64,000 bases of DNA from DATGMP01 sp035293565 (GTDB taxonomy: Bacteria > Pseudomonadota > Alphaproteobacteria > BOG-932 > Roseiterribacteraceae). Shown in pieces: positions 26,439-33,851 of this stretch. The DNA lies in the NCBI GenBank assembly GCA_035293565.1, contig DATGMP010000080.1, positions 1 through 64,000 of the forward strand, read 5' to 3'. Made by a program: the position numbers and the translations under genes. How positions within the stretch are numbered: the stretch's first letter is position 1; every line of letters begins with the position of its first letter. The notes beneath the pieces were generated by a model. That model saw nothing but the letters and a program-made list of their open reading frames with translations, was not told where the DNA came from and made no database searches.

Positions 26439-27413
26439 CTAGTACCGCAGCGGATTGACCAAAACGCGCAGGATGGGAAGGTCGACCGAAGCCAGGAAGA
26501 AGAACAACACGAAGAGCGCCGCCACGAACAGCAGCAATCGTCGTTGGCGGAACAGCTTTTCGGGTGCTGCCGCGGCAGAATCTCGTTCGAGCGCGATCCG
26601 CATGTACCAGGCGAAGAGATAGGAGATGAACGGGAAGGTCAGTAGGAACTCGATGCGATATTTGATGAGGAATATGCCGAGAAAAAAGCAGCAGGTGTTG
26701 GCATAAAACAGCGACGATAGCAGGAGCGAATGCTCCGTGTATTGCTTAAAGGACCGCCGATAGAGTCCAGCAACCGCCGGATCGCCGATCCGCCGGTATT
26801 CAGAATAGCGCTTCATCGCCATCAGGAATGCGCCGCCCATCCAATAGGCGATGAGCACGGAGGACGGCGGCAGCCAATTGCCGACCACGACGAACCAACC
26901 CAGCAGCAGCCGGATAGGGTTGTTGACCGACTCCGAAAGTACGTCGAGATAGGCGCGGTCCTTGGTCCGGAACGGCGGGACGTTGTAGAAAAGCCCCATG
27001 ATGAGGAGCAGCGCCGTCGTGAGAGAGAAGTCTCGTCCCAGGACGCTGGCGCCGCCGAGGCTCGCGGCAACGAGGATCAAATACTGCAGCGTCACCAATC
27101 GTCGATCGAGCAGCCCCTGGGCGCCCGGGCGGCTCTGCTTCAACGGATGGTGACGATCGAACTCGGAGTCGAGATACTCATTGATTGTGTAGTTGGCCGA
27201 TGCGGTCAGGCACAGCAGTACGAATGCCGCGATCACTTTTGCGATCACGATTGGCTCGATCGGCACCGGCGTCAAAAGGAAGCCCAGCGCCACGCCGGGC
27301 AGCATGAAGATGTTCTTGATCCAATGATCGGGCCTGGCGATCTTGACGTAATTCAGCAGCACCGCCTTTTCCGGCCGAGCGGGCGATGCTTCAAATTTGT
27401 CAATGACTTCCAT
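26439..27413 (-). CDS. UbiA-family prenyltransferase (DPPR synthase-like)
   Basis: A 324-residue membrane protein with eight or nine helices. The first Asp-rich motif is NYTINEYLDSEFDRHHPLK and the second YLDVLSESVNNPIRLLLGW. The N-terminal KIARPDHWIKNIFMLPG is characteristic of the branch that includes decaprenyl-phosphate phosphoribosyltransferase, so the acceptor may be a sugar phosphate rather than a quinone or haem precursor. AGGAA precedes the ATG. No DPPR epimerase genes are adjacent, so the exact reaction is uncertain. Confidence 0.82.
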   Translation of the reverse strand: MEVIDKFEASPARPEKAVLLNYVKIARPDHWIKNIFMLPGVALGFLLTPVPIEPIVIAKVIAAFVLLCLTASANYTINEYLDSEFDRHHPLKQSRPGAQGLLDRRLVTLQYLILVAASLGGASVLGRDFSLTTALLLIMGLFYNVPPFRTKDRAYLDVLSESVNNPIRLLLGWFVVVGNWLPPSSVLIAYWMGGAFLMAMKRYSEYRRIGDPAVAGLYRRSFKQYTEHSLLLSSLFYANTCCFFLGIFLIKYRIEFLLTFPFISYLFAWYMRIALERDSAAAAPEKLFRQRRLLLFVAALFVLFFFLASVDLPILRVLVNPLRY

Positions 27414-27496
27414 GATTTATTCCTGCCAGCAGGTCCGGTCATCAAATGCCACGAACACGAGAGCGCGACAGTAGCGCGCCAGAATTTAAAACAGTG

Positions 27497-29440
27497 TCAC
27501 TTGCCTCCGAAGAGGCCTTTTAGCACGCCGGCAGCACCGCCGCTCGGACTTCCGCCCTTGAGACCCTGGAGAAGGGCTCCAGGCTTGCCGAGCTTCTGGC
27601 TCAGTATCCCCTTGACGTCCGGCTGGTAGCTGACGTTGGACCAGGGACCGGTTATCAGCACCGGAACAGCGACGTTGAGGCCCGGCACTTTGACGTCCGG
27701 TTGCACCCGGTAGTCGATTCGCCGCTGCGGGAGGTCGACCGTTCCGGACCCTGATGCTGCGAGGACCGGTGACTTCAAGGCCAAATCTTCATTCTTCATA
27801 ATTCCGTTCGCGACCGTAAACGTGCCTGCGAGATCGGTGAAGGCCGTTTCGCCGGACCCGCCAGTGGCGGCCGTGAAGGACTGCGCGACATTCTTCACCA
27901 TCGCCAGAAGGTCGAGGCCCTTGATCGTGCCGTTCTTGAAGGCGAGGGCGCCTTTGCCACCCAGGGCGCCGATCAGCTCGCGTTGGGAGTTTCCGCGGCT
28001 CGTCAGGCTGAAGTTCAGATTTCCGACGCCTGTCAGGCGGCTGAAGTCGATGGCCGCCGAAAGCAGCGGCCCGGCCTGAACACCGGCGAGATCGAAGCTC
28101 GCCTCCACCGTCGGAACCGACCCGGCGGCATCGACGGCAACGGAGCCCTTTCCGGAACCGTCGTAAAGCGCCAGCTGGCTCAGATCAGCCCCTAGCTTGC
28201 CATCTTGAATCCGAATCCTCAGCGCGCTCTTGCCGATGTCGAGCTTCTTGTAATGGATCGCGCCGGCACCGAGCGCGAAATCGAGATTGGCGGCCTTAAG
28301 CGGGCTGAAATCGATGGGCTCCGTGCTCCAGCCATTTTCGGGTTGAGGCTGGGCGGCACCGGGTGCCGGCGGTGTCGCGCCAGTCGGTTTGGCGCTGCCG
28401 CCGCCGAGATAGGGATCGAGGTCGAGCTTGTCGATGTCGAGCTGGCCCTTGATGGTTGGCTTGGCGCCGGCGGCGGCCACAGACAGGCTTCCCGTCCCAT
28501 GGATCGAATCGAGCGTGATCTTGACGTCGCTGACCGCGAGATTGTCGGTCGTGCCCTGAAGCTTGCCTTTGACGGAAAACGGCCCGAGGCCTCCTTGTTT
28601 GGCTGGAAGCGGGTTCCCGGCCCAAGTCGCGAGGTCGCGAAGGGACGGGATGTCGAGGTCGACGGCCCCGGCGAGCTGAAGTGCCGGCCCACCGCCAGTG
28701 ACGGTACCGTCATACGACAGGGTCAACGGGTCCGAAGAAACCTTGGCCTTGAGGGCACCCGAGCCTGAGCCCATGAGGGCTCGTGGCTTCTCGGCGGACA
28801 CAGAGAGCTTCACCGTCTTCCCACGCCAATCGACGCTCCCGTCGATCGCGGCCGGGTCGTCGAGGCTGGGCAGCTTCACGGTGAGGCCGATCTTGCTGAA
28901 CTCCTGATGCGCACCGGTTCGGGCATCGGAATAGTCGATCGTGCCGTTCGTGAGTTCGACCTCGCCAAGACGAAGCTGGCGCAGGCTTTGCGCCTGAGAC
29001 TGGACTTCGGCCTCTGCCTGAGGCTTGGCGGCAGGAGGGGCCTGGGGCGGCGTCGTCGAGAAGTCCCAATTTGGACGCCCGGATTTGTCGATTGCGAGAT
29101 GAACGACTGGGTCAACGAGCACGAACTTGTCGATTTCGACATCTCCACCGAGGAGGGGGAAGAGCTTGAGCCCGACCTGAAGCTTGCCCAGGGTCATCAT
29201 GTCTTTAGGCGCAGTGCCTGGCGCATTGGCCAGCGCCACATTGTTCGCGTCGATCGCGATGCTCGGAAGAATCGAGAAGGAGAGGGGCCCCTCGATCCGC
29301 AGCTCCCGCCCGGTGGCGCTCTGTACCGCTTCGACGATCCGCCCCCTATAGGCATCGGCCGGAATGAGGAGCGGGACGACGATTGCAATCAGGATGAGGA
29401 CCACCACGACAACGGCCAACCCGATCAGGATCTTTCTCAT
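27497..29440 (-). CDS. AsmA family protein
   Basis: A 647-residue protein with one N-terminal membrane helix (about 5-28) followed by the AsmA opening: AYRGRIVEAVQSATGRELRIEG. A long periplasmic beta-rich region follows, with the AsmA C-terminal core GVGNLNFSLTSRGNS and GALAFKNGTIKGLDLLAMV. Proteins of this family bridge inner and outer membranes and influence lipid transport. GGAGG precedes the ATG. A Gly/Pro-rich tail ends the protein. It lies between a UbiA-type enzyme and a membrane kinase on the same strand. Confidence 0.92.
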   Translation of the reverse strand: MRKILIGLAVVVVVLILIAIVVPLLIPADAYRGRIVEAVQSATGRELRIEGPLSFSILPSIAIDANNVALANAPGTAPKDMMTLGKLQVGLKLFPLLGGDVEIDKFVLVDPVVHLAIDKSGRPNWDFSTTPPQAPPAAKPQAEAEVQSQAQSLRQLRLGEVELTNGTIDYSDARTGAHQEFSKIGLTVKLPSLDDPAAIDGSVDWRGKTVKLSVSAEKPRALMGSGSGALKAKVSSDPLTLSYDGTVTGGGPALQLAGAVDLDIPSLRDLATWAGNPLPAKQGGLGPFSVKGKLQGTTDNLAVSDVKITLDSIHGTGSLSVAAAGAKPTIKGQLDIDKLDLDPYLGGGSAKPTGATPPAPGAAQPQPENGWSTEPIDFSPLKAANLDFALGAGAIHYKKLDIGKSALRIRIQDGKLGADLSQLALYDGSGKGSVAVDAAGSVPTVEASFDLAGVQAGPLLSAAIDFSRLTGVGNLNFSLTSRGNSQRELIGALGGKGALAFKNGTIKGLDLLAMVKNVAQSFTAATGGSGETAFTDLAGTFTVANGIMKNEDLALKSPVLAASGSGTVDLPQRRIDYRVQPDVKVPGLNVAVPVLITGPWSNVSYQPDVKGILSQKLGKPGALLQGLKGGSPSGGAAGVLKGLFGGK

Positions 29441-29520
29441 GGCGTCCTCCGGTTTTTGGAGCCCTCAAGGTGTCGGAATATAACCCCTTTCGCGGCAGGC
29501 CCCTACCGTCCTTTTCGTGA

Positions 29521-31041
29521 CTAGCCGGTGTTCGGCAGGACACGTTCGGCGGGAAAGATGGCCGAGACCGTCGTTCCTTGGCCGAGCGCGCTCGATATGG
29601 CAAGCCTGCCGCCATGCAACTCGACCAATGTTTTGGTCAAAGGGAGTCCCAGGCCGGTTCCGCCCACGTTGCGCGCACCGCCCGTCTGGACCTGTCGGAA
29701 AGGTGTGAGCGCGATCGGAATATCCTCGGGACTCATCCCGATGCCGGTGTCGGCGATCGCGAGCTCGATCTCGCCGTCGCCATTGGGGGCAATCCGGATG
29801 CGCACTTCACCCCCTTGCGGTGTGTATTTTATCGAATTGGCGAGAAGATTGAATCCGATCTGCCGGATCCGCCCCTCGTCGGCGCGGATTCGAGGCATTG
29901 CCGGTTGGAAGTCGCAATCGATGACGACGCCGGCGGTCGCCGCACGATGAGAGAGAAGGCGGACGCAACCGGCAATGACGGCGCAGAGGTCCACCTCGTC
30001 CTCGAGCAAGGTCATCCGGCCCGCCTCGATCCGAGAAAGGTCGAGAATGTCATTGATTACGCCCAGTAGATGCTTGCCGCTGTCCTGGATGTCGTGCGCA
30101 TAGTCGCGATAGCGGGTCTGTCCGAGCGGCCCCAGTATCTCCCGCGCCATGATTTCGGAGAAGCCGATGATCGCGTTGAGCGGCGTGCGGAGCTCGTGGC
30201 TCATGTTAGCGAGGAACTCGGACTTGGCGCGACTTGCTTCCCGAACCTCCATATTCGCTTCGGACAGGCGGCGGGCGAGATTCGCTTTCTCGTACTGTCC
30301 GCGAAGCGCCCCCATCGAAGCAGCGTTGAGCCGTTGCGCCAGCATGCGCAGCATGATGGCATAGGCGATCATCAGCAACGCGATGACCTTGTAGGGCCAG
30401 GGCCGCCAAAGCAAGGCACCGATCGCCGCGACTGTCGTGGCCGGCCATAGAAACGCATCGACGGCCTCCATGCGCAGAGCATGGCTCATGACCCCGGCCG
30501 CCATCATCCAGGCAACGATGAAAAGAATGGCCGCCGCCACTCCATCGCCGGATGCGGCGGGGGCGAGCCGGGCGATGTGCGGCGCAATTCCCCAAAACAG
30601 ACCGAGGAGAACCGCGCATGGATAATAGAGACGGATCCAGCGGCGAGCTTCGAGCGGCCCCGCGGGACCGTTAAAGGCGACGGAGCGTCGATAAAGTTGG
30701 ACCACGACCATCCTCGCCCCGTAGGCGACGATGCCGAACAGCGCCCAATAGAGCGCAGCCGCGTCCCCGAGCTCCACCCAAAGCAACGCGATCGCCACCA
30801 GTGCAACCGCGACATTGCCGAGATGGAGCCAAATCGGACGAAGCAAGATATCCGTCAGGTCAGCCGCGATTTGGTCGGCGAACTGATCCTCAGGCTCTTC
30901 CTCCGACACCGGGGCGCCACGGCCAGCGAGCGCCCGCTCGAGGTCCGGCGCCCTAGGAGCGCCCGGTTGGCGGCCTTTAGCGCTCACGTTTTCCGGATCG
31001 TCGCCGCGTCCGTTCGGTTCCGTCGATGCGGATGCAACCAT
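29521..31041 (-). CDS. Membrane-bound sensor histidine kinase
   Basis: A 506-residue kinase. After an acidic/polar N-terminus of about 70 residues come six hydrophobic helices (about 75-240), a short coiled linker, HisKA with His282 (ANMSHELRTPLNAIIG), and HATPase with NLLANSIKYTPQGG, DTGIGM and GGTGLGLPL. There is no periplasmic sensor domain, so it probably senses something in or at the membrane. No response regulator is adjacent. I chose ATG 31041 (MVASASTE) over the ORF's earlier start. It is divergent from a fatty-acid desaturase. Confidence 0.9.
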   Translation of the reverse strand: MVASASTEPNGRGDDPENVSAKGRQPGAPRAPDLERALAGRGAPVSEEEPEDQFADQIAADLTDILLRPIWLHLGNVAVALVAIALLWVELGDAAALYWALFGIVAYGARMVVVQLYRRSVAFNGPAGPLEARRWIRLYYPCAVLLGLFWGIAPHIARLAPAASGDGVAAAILFIVAWMMAAGVMSHALRMEAVDAFLWPATTVAAIGALLWRPWPYKVIALLMIAYAIMLRMLAQRLNAASMGALRGQYEKANLARRLSEANMEVREASRAKSEFLANMSHELRTPLNAIIGFSEIMAREILGPLGQTRYRDYAHDIQDSGKHLLGVINDILDLSRIEAGRMTLLEDEVDLCAVIAGCVRLLSHRAATAGVVIDCDFQPAMPRIRADEGRIRQIGFNLLANSIKYTPQGGEVRIRIAPNGDGEIELAIADTGIGMSPEDIPIALTPFRQVQTGGARNVGGTGLGLPLTKTLVELHGGRLAISSALGQGTTVSAIFPAERVLPNTG

Positions 31042-31271
31042 GCGGCGGATGTAACACACGAAAACACACTATAAAATTGCCTTCAGCTGCATCCCTCGGC
31101 GGTCGCGCTTCCACGAGGGAAGCCGGCAGATCGCTGGGATGCGCTGAATCCGTTCATCGCTTGTTCGTCAATGCAATGGAGTCGAATGCTGGACATCAAG
31201 CTTAACAATAGACTAAGATTTGACTGAAGCTGGATATTCGCGCGCTGCGTGCGGGACCTTTGGAGAGGGCG

Positions 31272-32417
31272 ATGGATCAAATGCTTGCGGACGCGTCGAA
31301 TCCGTCGGCGCCGACCTTCCCTTATCCCAGCCGCAAGCGTCTCCATGCTGAGATGCTGGCGTTCGCACAACCGCAAACCTGGCGCGGCATAGTGCTGCTT
31401 GTGCTTGATTTCGCTATCTATTTCGCGGCGCTTGCGGGCGTTCTGTTCCTGGTGCCCTTGTGGGCGAAAATTGCCTGCAGTCTCGTTGCAGGCGTCAAGA
31501 TCTCGAATCTCGCCACCATTGGCCATGATGCGGCCCATGGCAGTCTCGTGCGCGAAATCTGGCTCAACAAGGTCCTCGGCGTTCTCGCCTTCCTGCCCGC
31601 CTTCTTCAATTGCCGCCTGTGGGTCTATGACCACCACATACTGCATCACCCGAAGGTGAACGGGCGTCATCGCGATTCGTTCATGCCCTATTCCAAGGCC
31701 GAATTCGACCGGCTGCCCCGGTACCGCCAGCGGCTCGAGCGGTTGTATCGCGCGCCTTTGGGGCTTGGCTTCGGTATCTATTATGTTTTCGAGCGTTGGC
31801 TGCCGGTCAAAGTGTTTCCCCGGTCCTTCATGCCCGCCGGCGTACGCCGGGAGGCATGGCGAAATCTCTTCTGGCTGGCGGTCTGGGCCGTTCTGCTGAC
31901 CGCGGGCATGGTATCGGCTCCGCTCTATTCGCAGACGAGCGCGCTGACGGCAGTCCTTTTGGGGATCGTCGTACCTCATTACGTCTGGATGACGCTCATG
32001 GCCATGACCAGCTTCGTCCAGCATACCCATCCGAACGTTGCTTGGTTCGCCGATGGCAGGGATCGGGGATTGCTCGGCCAACCTGAGCTGGTGAGCACCC
32101 AGGTTGATTTTCCGCGCTGGTTCAAGACCATGATGCACAATGTGCATGACCACGCGGCCCACCATGTCCAGCCGCGCATTCCCGGTTATCGCCTTGCAGA
32201 CGCCCAGGCACGTTTGAATGAGCTGCTCGGGCCGTACGCAGTCTCCGAGATGTTTTCGTTCGGCCGCTTTGCCGACACCGTCGGCCGCTGCAAGCTGTAT
32301 GACTACGATAGGTTGCAGTGGCTCGACTTCGAAGGCCGCCCGACCACGAAGAGTCTGTTGGTGAGCGCCTCGGCACAGATCGCGGACGAAAAACTAGTCC
32401 CGCTACGGCGCGCCTGA
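31272..32417 (+). CDS. Membrane fatty acid desaturase (paralogue 1)
   Basis: A 381-residue di-iron desaturase. The three His boxes are HDAAHG, HHILHH and HDHAAHH, embedded among four or so hydrophobic helices. The C-terminus GRCKLYDYDRLQWLDFEGR is shared with the second desaturase just downstream on the opposite strand. GGAGAGGG at 31262-31269 supports ATG 31272. The region 31042-31271 upstream is a divergent intergenic space with the kinase and must hold both promoters; I see no clear operator. Confidence 0.92.
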   Translation: MDQMLADASNPSAPTFPYPSRKRLHAEMLAFAQPQTWRGIVLLVLDFAIYFAALAGVLFLVPLWAKIACSLVAGVKISNLATIGHDAAHGSLVREIWLNKVLGVLAFLPAFFNCRLWVYDHHILHHPKVNGRHRDSFMPYSKAEFDRLPRYRQRLERLYRAPLGLGFGIYYVFERWLPVKVFPRSFMPAGVRREAWRNLFWLAVWAVLLTAGMVSAPLYSQTSALTAVLLGIVVPHYVWMTLMAMTSFVQHTHPNVAWFADGRDRGLLGQPELVSTQVDFPRWFKTMMHNVHDHAAHHVQPRIPGYRLADAQARLNELLGPYAVSEMFSFGRFADTVGRCKLYDYDRLQWLDFEGRPTTKSLLVSASAQIADEKLVPLRRA

Positions 32418-32502
32418 TCTGGTTTTGCTGGGATCCGATCGATCCGAAGCATCTCAAAATGACCGATATCTGTCCGTCGCTACCCCGCCGCGGAGGATAC
32501 TC

Positions 32503-33645
32503 TCATGCGACCTGCAGGGCCTCGATAGGTCGCGAGGGTACCGTTTCGAACGGTCTGGCTGCGTCGGTCGTGGGCCGTCCGTAAAAATCGAGCCACCGAC
32601 GAGCCTCGTAGTCGTAAAGCTTGCAGCATCGCAACACCGCATTGAGGCGCGAAACCGTAAAGTGCTCGGTGATCAGTTCGTTTCCGAGCAACTCGCCCAG
32701 ACGGTCGGACGCCTCGCCGGCGCGATAGCACGGGATCCGCGGATTCCAGTGATGGACGACGTGGTCCATCGCATTGTGCGTGAGGAATGTGAACCACGCC
32801 GGGAATATCCACCTGGTGGTTACTCGATCGATGGGGAGCATGCGGTCTTGCACCTCCGCCTCAACCCAAGGGGCATCGGGATGGGTATGTTGGGCGAAGA
32901 CCGCAAAGCCGAGCATCGACATGAAAATGAAAAAAGGAAGGACGAAACCGAGCAGAATCGCAGTTACCGGACCGACCGGCGCGACGCGCGAAGCTGCGGT
33001 CAGGAACGTCAGGTAGGCGGCGAGATAGACGATCAAACCAGCAAAGTGCCGCCATGCCGCCGGCCGAAGATGCCCGGGTATGTAATTACCGCGCGGGAAG
33101 AAGTCGATATGCTGCCAGCGCTCGAGGAAGTACCCCAGACCCAGTCCCAGCCCGAAGGGAGCCCGATAGACGCGGTGCAGCAACTGGCGGTGAGCCGGCA
33201 GGGCTCGGAACTCGCCGAGGGTGAGGGGAGTCCACGAATTCCGCGCTTCCCGGATATTTGCGCGGATATGGTGCTGTAGATTGTGATCGAACAACCACAT
33301 CCTGTAATTGATGAGGCCGGGGGCGAAGCACAGGACTGCGCAGAACCGGTTCAACCATCGCGGGCGTACGACCGCGCCGTGCGCGAGCTCGTGCCCCAGG
33401 CCGAACAGATTGCTGATCGTAAAGCCGAGGAAGAGAGAAGCGGCCAGCTTCTCCCACCAAGCGGGAAGCCAGAGAACACCGGCAAGGCTGCCGATATAAA
33501 AGCTCCAATCCATCAGGATCAGCGCAATACCTTTGGAGGTGTGCGGCTTTGCGTAATGGGCTAGAACTTGGCGGACGAAGCGATTCGGAACCCTTGCATC
33601 GCGTGCTGCCGACGGCGTGCCCGCGCCGGAGTCCTCATCAGCCAT
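32503..33645 (-). CDS. Membrane fatty acid desaturase (paralogue 2)
   Basis: A 380-residue paralogue of the previous gene in convergent orientation. His boxes are HELAHG, HNLQHH and DHVVHH (AMDHVVHHWNP). The C-terminal CCKLYDYEARRWLDFYGR closely mirrors paralogue 1, so the pair arose by duplication followed by inversion. The first box has Glu-Leu in place of Asp-Ala, so substrate or regiospecificity may differ. It is divergent from the RpfC-like kinase. Confidence 0.92.
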   Translation of the reverse strand: MADEDSGAGTPSAARDARVPNRFVRQVLAHYAKPHTSKGIALILMDWSFYIGSLAGVLWLPAWWEKLAASLFLGFTISNLFGLGHELAHGAVVRPRWLNRFCAVLCFAPGLINYRMWLFDHNLQHHIRANIREARNSWTPLTLGEFRALPAHRQLLHRVYRAPFGLGLGLGYFLERWQHIDFFPRGNYIPGHLRPAAWRHFAGLIVYLAAYLTFLTAASRVAPVGPVTAILLGFVLPFFIFMSMLGFAVFAQHTHPDAPWVEAEVQDRMLPIDRVTTRWIFPAWFTFLTHNAMDHVVHHWNPRIPCYRAGEASDRLGELLGNELITEHFTVSRLNAVLRCCKLYDYEARRWLDFYGRPTTDAARPFETVPSRPIEALQVA

Positions 33646-33851
33646 CGTGGCAGTCTCGCAATTCTAATATCGTCACAGCATATGCAGAGTATGGTGGAAG
33701 GTTTTTTAACCCACGCACACCAAATTGTAAAACCTTTTAGGCTGCGCCGTTGGATTGTAGGCGCACATGGCGTGTCGGCGGGGTGCGAGAACGCGGCAAA
33801 AACGAGCACGATCGGTGACGTGGATTGCGGCAGCCCATAGCCAGCTCGACG
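33646..33851. promoter_or_regulatory. Divergent intergenic region, desaturase / RpfC-like kinase
   Basis: A 206-bp spacer between two divergent starts. It is locally AT-richer than its surroundings (33660-33745) and contains an inverted pair AAGGTTTT / AAAACCTT around 33700 and 33733, plus TGCGCC / GGCGCA around an 11-base loop near 33750. These could be promoter or regulatory structures. I cannot name a known site. Confidence 0.35.

Noticed and set aside
31083..32165. 360-residue minus-strand ORF
   Set aside because: Antisense to desaturase 1, whose three His boxes are intact; composition is not protein-like.
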